DNA from: Mastigias papua
Lineage: Eukaryota > Cnidaria > Scyphozoa > Rhizostomeae > Mastigiidae
Length of the DNA: 64,000 nt
Assembly: GCA_964019165.1 (NCBI GenBank)
Contig: OZ025276.1
Span: forward strand, 12,821,028 to 12,885,027
Direction of reading: 5' to 3'
Shown here: positions 1 to 44,125 of the stretch, piece by piece
Layout of the letters: each line of letters begins with the position of its first letter
Position numbering within the stretch: the first letter of the stretch is position 1
Position numbers and translations under genes: made by a program
The notes under the pieces: generated by a model
Told to the model about the DNA's origin: nothing
What the model saw: only the letters and a program-made list of their open reading frames with translations
Database searches by the model: none

Positions 1-293
1 AGGGGAGATTCCCCCCTGACCGTGAAAAATGCTCCAAACCGCACAGAGTTTATCCTAGATACGGTTCCAAGACAGGGCATTCATTAGCATTGATTTTATC
101 AAGTTAAAATATATGCAGAAAAGAATACTAAAATTGCCGATCGGTTAAATGACAACAGTATCCTGAAACCTTAGCTATAGCCTGATAAACACTACGCGTT
201 TAGAAGGAGGGCATGTCCAAAATTTGGCCAAAAGCTATGGAGTGAACATCAAAACATAACCATACATTTGCACAACGAGATTAAAACCCATAA

Positions 294-299
294 TTTATT
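294..299 (-). promoter_or_regulatory. Candidate poly(A) signal of UBE2J1
   Basis: AATAAA on the minus strand, 10 nt past the UBE2J1 stop codon. It would give a very short 3' UTR, so a later signal beyond the left edge is also possible. Confidence 0.3.
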
Positions 300-308
300 A
301 TCTAATGA

Positions 309-9109
<8,801 letters not shown>

Positions 9110-9282
9110 TCTAGCTACCTGAATACGTGGTACTTCCAGACTAGACAGCACAGAGTATGTAACACTTAGCAGTTAAAATTTTTTATTATGGTTGAAGTGA
9201 ATGTTGAATTGAACCGAGGCTCGCTCGAAGAGAGTCTTATGCTGCTGAAAAGATACTGTAAGTGTAGAAAGAAAGTTGTAAT

Positions 9283-9702
9283 CCCACTGGGGGTACTCCC
9301 TACTTCTCTATACTGGGGGTTCATGTCAATATTTGGGGTCTGGGATTTTACAAAGACAATCATATTTGGGGTCTGTGAAGAACAGCTTTAAAAAGTCAAT
9401 ATTTGGGGTTTGCAAATTACAGCATGAGAAATATTCAATATTTGGGTCTTAGAATTGACAACGAAGTTGTAAAAGAAAAACAAGTTATAATGCTTTAATA
9501 CCATAAATATGACAAGGATAATCTTGTTACAAATGATATTCAGATATTGTCCATACTTTAATGTTTAGAACAATTCTTCAACAATTTTGAGATTCAATAT
9601 TTGGGATTCCTCTAAACTGTGACTTAATTAATATTTGGGGGTCAGCTACAAATTGCTTACATGGACCCCCCGTATAGAGAAGTAGTGAGTACCCCTCCTG
9701 GG
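9283..9702. mobile_element. Non-autonomous DNA transposon, 420 bp, 8-bp target duplication
   Basis: Terminal inverted repeats of about 44 bp with roughly six mismatches (left starts CCCACTGGGGGTACTC; right in reverse CCCAGGAGGGGTACTC), flanked by an exact duplicate GTTGTAAT at 9275-9282 and 9703-9710. An 8-bp duplication suits hAT and a few other superfamilies. The interior repeats a motif close to AATATTTGGGGTC about six times and has no reading frame of note. Confidence 0.88.
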
Positions 9703-9789
9703 GTTGTAATCATTTTTTTGTGATAAAGACATCATTTTCAGAGTACAAAATAGGCACTTAAACGTAAGGAACTATTATGGAAGTTTTAG

Positions 9790-10306
9790 TAAGCACTTTA
9801 TAAGGAACCTACACGTGGAATGCCGAAATACCTAAAGAGCATATACTCCTAAGGAAAATTCCCTAAGGAACTTTTCACTTTGAAGAAAGTTTTTCTAACA
9901 ACATAAAATCAAGAACTATGAACCCGGTTCCATTTATTTGCAGCCATAATCTGCATAGATTGTTTGATATTCTTGTGTCAAGTGTTTCATTGACTTTCTT
10001 TGTGTTTTTGGTCCTAAGTTATAGCTAAAACTAAAGGCAAAATTCAGGATTTCAATGTTTCATTGGTGCCTGTCTCATTGTTTAGCACTAGATGTTCATG
10101 GGCGGTTGATAAAGGGGTTTTTATTAAAATTGCTTTTTACATTTGTAAGCAAAGTCTTTCTCGTAGAGAATTTGCAACCAAATTCAAAAGTGTTCGGATA
10201 CTTTCCTGATGGGAGTGTACTATAATTTGATCAATTGAGGTGCAAAAGTAAGCAACTTTTGGAACTAGACCTTGAGCTAGGTTCCTTATTAAAAACATGT
10301 GTGTAA
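9790..10306 (-). repeat. Interspersed family A copy (inverted)
   Basis: Starts TATAAGGAACCTACACGTGG and ends CTAGACCTTGAGCTAGGTTCCTTA. It is the reverse-orientation relative of 41808-42225, with AAGGAACCT/AGGTTCCTT ends. No coding capacity. Confidence 0.6.
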
Positions 10307-10420
10307 TACACATTCCAACAAAAACTACAATTACGAAATACCATTAAATAACAACAACAGGAGAAAAACTGAGTGTACAAAGAAAGGCCATTATATATGA
10401 AGGGAATATGTTAAGTTAAT

Positions 10421-10636
10421 AAGGTTAGATGATATCATTATGATATTTAGGATTAGGGTCTAAAACAGTTGTTTAAGGTTAGATGATGTCATTATGATAT
10501 TTAGGGTTAGGGTCAAAAACAGTTGTTTAAGGTTAGATGATGTCATTATGATATTTAGGGTTAGGGTCAAAAACAGTTGTTTAAGGTTAGATGATGTCAT
10601 TATGATATTTAGGGTTAGTGTCAAAAACAGTTGTTT
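10421..10636. repeat. 54-bp minisatellite with telomere-like hexamers, 4 copies
   Basis: Four head-to-tail 54-bp units beginning AAGGTTAGATGATGTCATTA, each containing TTAGGGTTAGGG (degraded in the first unit and altered in the fourth). 54 is a multiple of three, so it gives a false 18-residue protein repeat. A lone fragment of the unit recurs at about 12838-12868. Confidence 0.95.
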
Positions 10637-10910
10637 ATTGTTAAATCTAGCAGTGACATGAATATACGGTAGTTCGGAATACTTGGCCAGGTTTTTTGAT
10701 GTTTTTGAAATATTCAAGGATTTTCCACTGACAACATCCCTTAAGTGGCTATTACTCTGTGCATGGGATCGAGTCAACGGGGGTAAGCACTTTTTATAAG
10801 AATATAGTATATTAGAAGAATAAGGCTCAACATCGCTGAAATTTAAGAATAATTCAAGGATAATGCAATGCTCAAGCTTCGTGTAGCAGCTCTTCGGGGA
10901 GTGTTAGTCA

Positions 10911-11066
10911 CACATTTTTAAGCATAAGAATATAGTCTATAAGAGGACTAATGCACGAAATCGTTGACATTTAAGAATATTGCAAGTATAATTTTAGGCT
11001 CAAGATCGACAAATGTTAAGAATATTTAGGCTCAGCAACAAGTTGGGTATTCTTATAGAAAGAAGA
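10911..11066 (-). repeat. Interspersed family B copy (MITE-like)
   Basis: Runs from TAAGCATAAGAATATAGTC to GGGTATTCTTATAGAAAG, ends as in the other family B copies; a partial copy precedes it at about 10783-10905. No reading frame. Confidence 0.6.
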
Positions 11067-11494
11067 GTGTGCATTTCAACTAGCTTATATTCTTCTTGAT
11101 AGAAGGAGCAGTTGACAAGACGCCTTTGCTTATTCAATGTGCAGACTAGAAACACGGAATACGCATTTGCGCTGAGAATAACTGTTGGTAGGGTGAATGA
11201 TACGGCCGGATGACCTCCGTCGAGATTGTTTACAACTAACACTAGCACCCCTAATTAGATGCGAATAATAGTCACCCCATCAGGCCAGTTAACCAATTAG
11301 ATCAAGGCTCAAAATAACTCTCTGGAGGATTCCCTTTTTGCACATGCGCACTCTGCAATTCAGTAGTAGGTCGAAGTAAAAACTATTGGGCCTAAAAGTA
11401 TCACACCCTCACAGGACAACTAAAGAAATACTAGACATTCTACAATCCACTGGAGACTAACATTTGTGTGTGTAAAGAATAGCCCTATAGAACT

Positions 11495-33502
<22,008 letters not shown>

Positions 33503-35980
33503 TAGTCTTTCGAATGAATTCGTTTGTTATTCCCCTTTTGACAGTAAGGTACTATTGTCATTTTATGATTTCCGTAATTTGTCACGTGTTCCTGGCTTGC
33601 TTTACGTCATGTTACGTATGCAGGGATGTTTACTCAAGAGTTTTTGGATGATACGCACATTAAAGTTGAATTGGCAAGCTGCCTTGGGGTCTAAAACCAC
33701 ATAGGTGACACGTTATATGAAGGCACCAATTGACAGGCAATCGCTTCCTAAAAGGAAACTTTTGTCGGGAAATTGTGCGTCGTCAGGTTTTTCTTTATGA
33801 AGACATCACCCGACTCAGTTTCGCTCGCAATTTTCGTATGATCCCGATGCACCTACTTTTCGTAACTGCTAAATGCACCTGCTAAATGTTACTGTCTGAG
33901 CATTCGTGCTCCATCCTTTGTAAGAATTGACAACCGTTGTTTGAAAAGCGTCTTTATACAAACCGTCTTTATAGCATGATCCGACCTTTGTAGAAACACG
34001 TGCAGAATTAAGTTCTATTTATCAGTATTTTTCAATGATAAGATTTTTGCAGATTTATAAGATAAGATTGGAATCTCTCTCGTTTTCGTGTACGATATCT
34101 TTATTTAAATAGTCTTCATTTGTTTATGCTGAAATATTTTTCTCCTTTCTTGTCAATTTACAAACTAAGAATTCGACACCCCAGTTTTGAAGAAAATATA
34201 ACTGATTTTCTTAAAAACTTCACACGTGGTACGTTTCATTAATATATATCAAGATCTTACTTAGACTTATTTTTGTTACAATGATCAAAAGACATTTTGT
34301 ATCGGCTAGTTTTGTACTCTTCTATCCAATAGGATTTGAGGTTGTGGGCTATCCCTTGCCGGGTGCCGCATGGAAGGAGCACTGGTGAAGCCTGGAAAGT
34401 CGATGTTTATAGTATTCTTTTTACTTAGCAACAGTTTACAAGACCTTCTGTTAGCCAGGCCTACCGAAGCTTCGTCCTACAGCCTATTGAGGCACTAATA
34501 TCCCTATCTGGTTTCGAAGTGGAATAGAAGGCGCAGTTTCTTATCGGTTCTTTCAGCCTCACTTTTCCTACTCATGCTGGAAACTTAATTTTTATGATTC
34601 AAACAGCAAAACTTTCGAGCGAGTAAAATTAGTTTATTTGTCAGTCTCTCAAATCCTGAAGTACCTCGGTTATTGGACATTTGTTCGCATTGCACACCCC
34701 TAATTTATCTGTAGCACAGGATAGAGTTATCGTCTAATTCAGTGTTGCCCCCTACCCTCGATTACCTTGTTTGCAGTAGTACCTTTTGGTGTCGTTATTA
34801 GATTTGATATCTGTTACATGAAACCCCATTTCACTTTATATTGAATGAAATCCATGTTGCCATTCTACTGGCCAGCAGATACTGCCTTTTCTCAGTATCT
34901 AGTTTGGGTTTCAGTCAAGCTCCTTCGTTTTGGGAAAGTGTGTTATGTCAATGTAGCAGTTTACATCCCTAGCTCTTATAAAAGGCAGGAACATTCTAAA
35001 TGTTCTAGCTGTTAGAGAGCTGTTAGAGATTTGCTGAGAATTCTAATTTGTGAAGGATCTGTCAAGTAAACCTATAAAGGTCAAATGAATTTTTCCCATA
35101 TTACTCGCATCTGACGTAGGAAAACATAGCAGGCTATTATTGCGTGCTTTTGGTTTGAAAATTGGAAATATTGCAACAGGAGTAGGGGTGATGTTAAAGG
35201 GAGAAGGGAGAATGCCCAAGGTTTTACATTACTATGGAATGGATAAGGGAGAAATCGCCAGATGGATGGGAAAAGTCGCCAAATTGCTAAGGGAAATGGG
35301 GGAAATAGTTGCATTTTGCAATTGAAAAGGGATATTTAGACCCCATTTCCTTTCCCTTGTTGTTGGGATGGTTTAGTAAAGTCGCACGCCACGAATAAAA
35401 TTATGATTATTGAATTTCTAAAATCATAAATGTTGCAATGACCTTCGAGATATTGAGACGATTCGAACTCTCTCATAAGGAAGCCTGCGGAATCTCTGTC
35501 CCATGCCACAAATTTCCAATGCAGCCTAAATGCACCTGCGATGGTATCTAGTTTCTTGCATTGAAATTCTTTTATGTCTGTACTTTCTTCTTGTATTCAA
35601 AAGCGGAGACTAAGTTTCTGTTCTCAGGACTTTATTTGTAATTTGAATTAGTTTTCCATTGAATACTGGCGTTGTTTTCTTATGAATATTGCAATACTTT
35701 GTGTCATTAAATTGGGAAGAAAGCAACGTCTTTTTCATTTCCTTTTTTCCATTCTTTGGACGACTCGGCACAGGTCTGGTTTATATCAGCATTTTGGGGG
35801 GTGAGGCGGATTTTATGATCGATAATTTAGAGGACATACCAATATTTTAGAAATAGGCAATGCTATCGGATATGATCATACAATTTTTATGTATTACACT
35901 GAAACTGCCCTAGCTCTTTCATCACTTCAATTCTGAAGTTTTCACTCTCATAGCGAGATAGCTGGAGTTAAACGTGAAAT

Positions 35981-36045
35981 GTTGGACAGGCAAACAGACA
36001 GGCAGACAGGCAGGCTGGCAGGCTGGCAGGCTGGCAGGCAGAGAC
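35981..36045. repeat. CAGG/CTGG-type short tandem repeat
   Basis: GACAGGCA units turning into GGCTGGCA units, about 60 bp. Confidence 0.85.
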
Positions 36046-37214
36046 AGCACTACACAAGCATATTAATGAAATACATAGATTATAAAAGGAAATATATGCA
36101 AGTTAAGCAGACGGTGGGGTTGCATGAAAATTGGAGTTTCAAATGTGTATCGACTTATCAACTTTCCTCTCTCAATCATGCAATACTAGACTTTCCTACT
36201 TTTTTGAGCAGTCGAGCACTTCTTAGGTATAAACCACTTTGTTTATGAAAAAGTATTGAATAGGACTTTACATATCCGAATGGGTACACAGTGAGCTGAA
36301 TGATATTGAAATAGTTTGACCAGATGACATTAGAGGTAGTGAAAATACTGCCATCCCAAATATTTAAGAGAGCAAGAACTATTCGATGGACCTATTACAC
36401 TTAAATGCTGAGTAACTACGTATCACCTTAAGCATCGCAATTTCCCAGTATTTTTATTGTGAACTTGGGTTTATTATTTTCAAGAGTATATACGTCATGT
36501 GTATTCTCGCATTTCCAAGAAATCCGAACAGCCGTTCACGAGTTGATAGAGATCAACACTTCCGATACCTCCGCGATTAGCTATGACTGTGAGAAACCAC
36601 GTACTACATAGGGTTGCATGAGTATATTTGAAAAACAATTAAAATCCTAAAAGTTCTGAAGGCTGAGTAATACGAATTCAGAAACTCATTCAAATACATG
36701 AATTGCGCAACATTAACATTTGAGCCCACAGGGAAACGAGATGTGCTGTTCTATTGTGTTGGCTGGCACAATTTCTGGAATTTCCTAGAAAATTCAATTA
36801 GCGGGGGGTTGGAATTATTTCGGTGTGACAGGTAACAAATAATAAAAGATCAGTTGAAGCAATATCAATTATTTTGCTATGAAAACAGAGCCTAATGTAG
36901 CAGTCTGTTTGGCGTAAATTTGCAAGTCAGCTAAGACAATTGATAAAACAAACTGTTCTTGCTAAAAGGAATTATTCTTGCTTCAGCTACTTTACATACT
37001 AAGTCCTCCAGAATTAATTTCTAGGGGTCTTAATAAGGGAGGGGGGTTGGAAAAATTTTCAGAAACTAGTTTTATCAGATCATTGCCCTAAGCTTATTTC
37101 TATTAAAACCTGCGTAGTTACTCTCGAGAACTGATGTTTTTCACAATAGTTTCCTAAATATTGAATGGCAAATATTATATAAGAAGTTTGAATTAATCAA
37201 GGAGGAAATTACAC

Positions 37215-37345
37215 TCTTTATTTTTATATGAGCCAGTAAAATTGAGGTCCAGGCTGTCTGTTCTTAATTTTCCCAAAATTTTGCAGCTGAATTGTTCTTA
37301 ATTTGTTTTTGAATTATTGGGGTGTGAGCAATTTTTAATATTCTT
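37215..37345 (+). repeat. Interspersed family C copy (partial)
   Basis: Contains CCAGTAAAATTGAGGTCCAG and GAATTATTGGGGTGTGAGC, closely matching 50317-50600. Confidence 0.55.
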
Positions 37346-40300
37346 TACTTTTTGAGCTGTGGAACACTGCTTCCTTGTTATCTCATATCTTTGGTGTTGT
37401 TCACACTGGTTGATCACCCTTCAGTTGCGTAATCTATTGTACGCTGTACTGAAGGGCGTGGTCGGAAATCTCTCTGGTTTGTGGTGACTGGCGTCACCCT
37501 TGTCTTTATGCTGGGATTTTGCTCGTGTATTTTCCTTTCTGATAGTTCATTATGCCAATAGGAAATACGAAATGGAGTGGAGTACAGTTTTTGTTGCCAT
37601 GTAATCATAAATCCAGCTATGCTGCTTTAGAGACAGTTTTATTACGAACGTTTAGCAAATGGACATGAAATAATTGATGGTAGCCTGAGGGTCCGTTTCT
37701 ATAACGTTTATTGGGGGGGGGGGTGTAGGGCCTACAATCTGCCGACATACCGGGTGTGGCCGTATTGATTTAGGCAGTGTGTGTTCCATTTGCCGGCAAA
37801 GTGTGTGATTCTATAGATTTAGCAAGGTTATTAGCAAACTGCTACGCACCACCTAGTTCTTCCTCTTGGGCTATTAGAATACAAAAATACTAGAATTTGC
37901 CGAGAAAAATGGCAATTATGAGTTAATTACAGGCAAATGTTTCGTTTAGGTGAGTTTGACACCCCATACCCCAATGCAGGAAGGGGCATGGGTGCTCTGA
38001 GAGCTGGAGATACGTTGCTCGGCAAAGCCGACAAAGTAGATCAAAAATCTAAAATCGCCAGTCATATGCTACTTTTACCTGTTCGTTTTCGAGAAGTTCT
38101 GCTAGTGTGACCATATTGACGTCAGGTACCTGTTAATGAAAAACATGACCTGTCAAACATAGCGAATTATCAATGGATGATAAGTGTAATTTGATCACAA
38201 GTCTTTTGTCAGTGTAGATACAGTTGCATTTGGTGACAACATCTGCGGAGCTTGAAAAAATTCCCTGCTATTTGTTAATCTTTTACATGACTGTCACCAC
38301 AATCAGGACGACTATAACTGCGTTCAGAAAATATATTAATTATTTTTATAAGCAAAACTATGGCTCAGTCCTACCGTAGTTGTGCTTAGCTGCCTTCAAC
38401 ATTTTGCCCTAAATTTATACTTATTCCTATACTTAAATCTCTATTTAATTTAGGGTAAGTTGTATGCTTATACGCATCTAATCGACAGTCAGCTCAAATT
38501 CTAGACCTGGATAAACCTTAAGTTATTGCCTAACTTTTTATTTACTCTTATAGCTCAACAACGTAGCAAGGGTGGAACATTGATTTTGAAAATTATCTTT
38601 GTATTGCACTATAAGGTAGCATTACGCTTACCAGTACGCTTACCAGTTCTCCAATTTTACGTTGTTTATGCCTAAAGCGGTTATTCTTATAAAAAAAATT
38701 GGCGTATAATGGCCATTAGATGTTGTTGAAATTTTCTTAGCTTTTTCGTTCTTAATACTGTCATGGCAAGAATGTTAAAGTTTTGTAACACTGTAGTGTT
38801 GCACAGACTAGACACGCAGTGCACAAACATAACAATTTGATTCAATTAGCACAAGAACTCTATACAAATTAAATGAAAGAGAAGATGAACTTGCAAGGCA
38901 AAACTTTGGCAAGACTTTCGTAGCACGGTTGTGAAAGCTTGTATAACATTGTAGTGTTACGTAGTCAGACAGGCAAAATACAAACATCATAACAGTTTGA
39001 TACAGATTAACACAAGAAATCTTTTTCTAATCAGATCTGACAGATGATAAGCTTGCATGTATATCGGAGATGTAAATGTAATTGAACTTATCAACTTTCT
39101 TATGTTTCGAAATTCCAGCATTTAACTTTCTTAACGATCTGAACAGTTAAACTCAAGCATCATCATCTAGAATTAGATGTTTGTGTATTTGAGCGCTTTT
39201 GCAGAAAAGAACAAGACATTTAGATTAAGGCATATACTGTAAACATGGGTGAAAATACCAGGGGTGTGGGGATGGGACACCCCCAGGAGATGAAACTGCA
39301 TAATTAGCAGGGCGATTGAATACTTTACCATTTGACATTTATCACCGCTACATTTCTGTTGTTTCAAATATGTTTTCTTATAGATCTCATTTTTCGCAGG
39401 GCAATATCCAGTTTCGCAAGGCAAAGGTCTCCGACACCCCAAAGAAAATATGAAATGGCACATTTTATTGCTTATGTCTCTTCTTGTTTTGTTTTTGTGA
39501 AGAAGAACAATAAGGCACAGTGAAAACTTACACATTCTTGTAAAAAGAAGCGAGTAATGTGTGCAGAATCAGAGCTTCGCTACAAGGCACTGTACGCACA
39601 TTTTAATCACTGTCGTAGCCAGGCCAGTCTGCGCACATTACCTGGCAAAGTGAGACTTCTGTCAAAAATACAGGAAAATGCTGTAATTTCCATCATCACA
39701 ATGGAAATACGCCAAAAAGACCAATCTAGAACATTAAACATTGTAGAGGGGCGTGAATATTCACGGCAGGAAAGTGTAACCAGCAATATATATACAATTT
39801 TAACGTAGAATAAATTTACGTTTTCAGGCCTTACCGTCAGTTTAGTTTGCATATCCCTGTAGGATAAGTTATGAAGAGAAGGGAAGTTTCGTTGTTATGA
39901 CTTAATCTTCCTTCAAGAAAAGAGAGGGTTGTCGTAAGTGCGAGTAGTTTGGTTCTTCCCAGTACCTTTTAAGATACAACTGCCAAGAAAGGTGTGGATC
40001 TGACCCATTTCGTTGATATTTTGAAATTAGGTTATCTAAACTAAAACAGTGTAGCATCACTGCTATTAATATGAACTGATGTCTATGAATTTATGAACGT
40101 AATACCACATATTCTATGGTAATACCAAGGAAAGGCCACACCCAATGTGGATCTGTAAGCACTCCTTATTGCAAACTTTCCTAGCCTTCTTTATCGTTGA
40201 CATGTGACACCTTTACGTAGCTTTAGAGATGAAAAATACAAGCTACCGGTAGAATTGCCCTCATTTATATAATCTAATTTTTCATTATGATAATTATCAT

Positions 40301-41807
40301 TGATTACCAGTAATGATCATCATCATTAATCATCAGCATCGCAATCAGCAATCACCGTAATCAACTATTATTTACTGGTTAGATAAAGACAGTGATGCAT
40401 ATGGAGTAGTGTTGCATGGGACCGAGGCAGCCTTATTTTATGGAGACAACGTCGAGAGAGAGTGGAATATTTGATATTAAGAAGTATACTAACAAAAGTA
40501 AAAGTAAGGTTATATTGAGAAGCGAAAAATTGCAAAGATTTGTACCACAATGGGATAAACATATGTCTTTGGCTCCTTATCTGAGGTGTTCTCATTATTC
40601 GTGAAGTTGTGCTGATGATAGCAAATTAACTCTCTCATTTTCACGTCAGTGCTTAATATAATTAGCTATATCGTGCGTGGGCGTATACGAAACACTTACG
40701 CAGAGTGTTGCTGGCTCATTCCAACCATACACTATACAAGCAATATCCTCAGTAATTGTCACGCGCTGCTCTACAAGCATAGGGAGAAAGTTCGTGTAAC
40801 ACTCAGCTATTTCCCAGTGGCTTTGAGTATATATAGCAGATATGCTGGTTTGTGCATATTTTTGTGGGCTGTGTCATAACCATATCTATCAAAACAAGTT
40901 GCGTTCTGCGCCATCTTTTACAAAAGTCATGATGCCACGAAATATACCCTGCATACTTTCACCATCTGAAAGAACATTTCTATACAATAAGTCTGAATGG
41001 GGCGGCAGAGATTTGCAATCGAAACAGCTGTGTTTTTTACTTGGTTCGTAACCTGTAGAATCAATCTAAAAACAGTGATTTGTGAGGAGCTAAATCGGCC
41101 TTTAAGTGCTGTTCAGACCTTCTCGAAACTTGATAGTAATCGCTTTTTCAAACTACCTTCTAAACACCTAAAGCCAAAAATCTTTTGAATTGATCTTATC
41201 CTTGTGACGTCACACCTAAGCTCTAAAACCCAGTTAGCATTTGTTGTGTCGTAAACACCAATTATACCACGAAACACTACCAGTGTCGGGTTTGTATTTA
41301 GGCCTAGTTATAACCAAGTTTTGATAACAAAACCTACTATTTTGACAGCTTGACTTGGTCAGATAGACACAATCAACTTTATCTGATACCAACCAAAACC
41401 CTTTAAAGAACAATCTTTGAAGCTAAAACTGTAGAGAAAGAGTTACGAGATCTTAAAGTCTATGAAATGTAGTCCAGATATCTGTTCCTAAACGACTGGT
41501 TATATACGAAACCCTGAAATGCATAAAGTACTAAAAATTCCTAAATTTTACCTGAGTACCAATATAGGGTACAAGATGACCTACTATGGATAAAGTGTGT
41601 GCAAGTATATTTCATTTACATGTAATGCCATAAAACTGCTAACAAGTTAGTGGGCTACCACAACTTCTAATAGAATGTTTGCCCTGGCAAGAATTCTAAT
41701 TTGGCACGATGACTAGAGCAATAGACTTAGACGTTTTTTCGATAAGAAAGTGGTTTTATAGCACGCGACTACTCATAAGGAACTTGATAAGAAATGTACA
41801 CACATCT

Positions 41808-42225
41808 TTTTTAGTAAGGAACCTAGCTCAAGGTCTAGTTCTCCAAAAAATCCTATTTTTCGACCTCCATTGATCACATAGTAGTACTAACAGTTCCTTA
41901 ACAGTTCCTTAATTTTCAGCGCACACTTAGTACATAACAATGATACAGACACAAAGAGAACATTGAAGTCTTGAATTTTGCCTTTAATTTTGGCTGTAAC
42001 GTAAGATCACTGAAAAATGAAGGACTTATCACATCCATAGCAAATAAGCTATGAGGGTTTTGGTTGTAAATGAATGGAACCAGCTTCCTAATTCTTCAGT
42101 GTTTGGTGTATTGGAAATTGTTCATATTGAAAAGTTCCATAGGGAATTTTTCTTCAGTAGCATAAGTTCTTTAAATAATTCGGGATTCTACATGTAGGTT
42201 CCTTGTAAAAATAGCGAGCAGTTTC
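41808..42225 (+). repeat. Interspersed family A copy, about 420 bp
   Basis: Starts TTTTTTAGTAAGGAACCTAG, ends CTACATGTAGGTTCCTTGTA, so the ends are short inverted repeats. Related copies at 9790 (inverted), 32546 and 54368. No coding capacity. Confidence 0.65.
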
Positions 42226-42538
42226 AAAATCCACATATTCAAGCATAACAATCGTCGCTTTTACTTAAGCTGTAGGCCTACAGAATTCTGCTGGAAACAT
42301 ATGTAGTAGAATGTTATGTTTTTGTAGTGCATATCAACCTGCGGAACACATATGCTATGTCAACTCGCATATTTCTACGAAGTCTTCAAACAGTTTCAGT
42401 ACTGAAATCATGAGCTTCAGTTATGCACCTAAGAAAGTTTCAGTACCGGGAGAAAAAATGTTTATCCAGATAAAGTACTCAAGCATCTACACAACATCTT
42501 ACTACTTTCTGAGTACCTAAAAGAGTTACACTCTTTCT

Positions 42539-42680
42539 TTTTATAAGAACAATTTTATAAGAACACGAGCCTGAAAAAATTGATGGGAAATTAAGAACAA
42601 ATTAAGAATAAGCCGAGCCTGAAGCACTATTGTAAGATGTAATTTTGGACAACGATGCATACGCTTTCCAATAAAGTACT
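42539..42680 (+). repeat. Interspersed family C copy (end region)
   Basis: The doubled end TTATAAGAACAATT / TTATAAGAACACGAG at 42540-42570 is clear. The reverse of this end is at about 50805-50850. Confidence 0.65.
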
Positions 42681-44125
42681 GACATGGAATGGCATTTCCT
42701 CGCTCGTCCCTGTTAAAGAACAATTCAGCCTCAACCTTTTGGACAAATTGAAAACACCCAGCCTGAACCTCAATTTTGCTGGCTCTTATATAGAAAACAG
42801 TTTAGCTCACGATTATAATGGCCTCAAAAAGGATATCTAACAACTATGCAGAGACTGCTATCAAGATAGTTGTACACAGAAACCACATGTTTTTATATAC
42901 TCTGGCATTCAACAAAGATATCATCAGGTTATTCCAAACTACATTTTGTATATCCATTACTAAGTTATTTACACAGCCAATTTATGTTCAAAATTGTCAT
43001 TAATTCTCAAAAGCGTAAAAACGCAAATATTCTGATGTCCACCAGTACTCAAAATTTCTAATTAACAACCACACGCATTTTCATACAGATGTCTACCCAA
43101 CGCAGCAGCCCTGATTCAAAATATATCTACCGTTCTGCCGTGAAAAATTACTGCCTCTTCCGAGTTACTGTTGCATATAGTGCATCGATTGTTCAGGATA
43201 TGTGCCGAAATTGCCTCAACTACCTATCGTCATAATGACAACTGTATCATTTTGACTGTCATTAACCAAAAACACAAACTAATTAAAAAGAACGTACACA
43301 GAGAGCACAGTTTACGAACTAAGTGTCTTGTAAACATTGGCTGTCTTGTACGAACACTCGCCCCATTCGACAAGCAATATATTTAAGCAAAAGAAATAAT
43401 TGTAAATTCACGTAAACAAGCGAGATGAACATGTTTAGTACGCAAACAAAACCGGAAGAGAGCGGTTTACATCACACTTCGGTGTCGAAATGGTGGGCGT
43501 GCTTGAGCAGATCTCTTGGAGAACAGCGCTACTCTACGTCGACTGTGGGGATTCCCCTTCAGCACATCTACTGATCAATATTTAAATCTAGATTTGTCGT
43601 TGGAATTCTGGTAGATTGTGCACTGCTTTTGCGAAAATGCGTCTGGTAGGAACTTCTTGTACACTAACACTAATGGCTCCATTATGGGAAAATCAATAGA
43701 ATCTAAGAAAATACTGCAAAAGCATGTTTAAAAATACACACACATCTATATATACTACATCCAAAACATCCAACTGCGAAAGTAATCCTGCAGGTCTTAA
43801 ACTAGACTACTGCCACAACGGGAGCATTTGCTTCTACAACAATCGAACATAAAACCAAACTCAATTGTAGTGATATCTTAATAACTGTGTATCTTTACTA
43901 TTATCTCAAAGTGACATGAACGCTTTCACACAAGTGAAATACAACCTTCAACCCTAGCGGTCAATCTTTTACACTCTACCTAGATGGCAAAAGCGCGTTA
44001 CTTCGACAGATAGAACTGTGAGCGTGAATGTAAGCAACAGCTTCCAAATCTCTGCAATATACATACAAGCGTCATACGTTCATCCCCTGCTAAGAATTAA
44101 AAGCAACAATTTATACGACACTTGG

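Larger units (their letters stand above)
9110..11494. other. Divergent intergenic region UBE2J1/GDAP2
   Basis: Separates the two start codons (minus and plus strand). Any shared promoter must lie here. Most of it is a 420-bp transposon, a family A copy, a 54-bp minisatellite and family B copies. The roughly 420 bp just before the GDAP2 start has no recognisable repeat. Confidence 0.75.
33503..44125. other. Convergent intergenic region GDAP2/TENT5 (10.6 kb)
   Basis: No protein-coding exon recognised. Contains an AATAAA at 35394-35399 that could end GDAP2 transcripts, a GGCAGGCT-type repeat, and interspersed family copies (A at 41808; C at about 37215 and 42539; D-like at about 36100 and 41740). 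Open frames here are short and match nothing known to me. Confidence 0.65.

Noticed and set aside
10421..10636. CRISPR-like array or true telomere
   Set aside because: Units are contiguous with no unique spacers, the genome is animal, and the TTAGGG hexamers are only part of a 54-bp unit.
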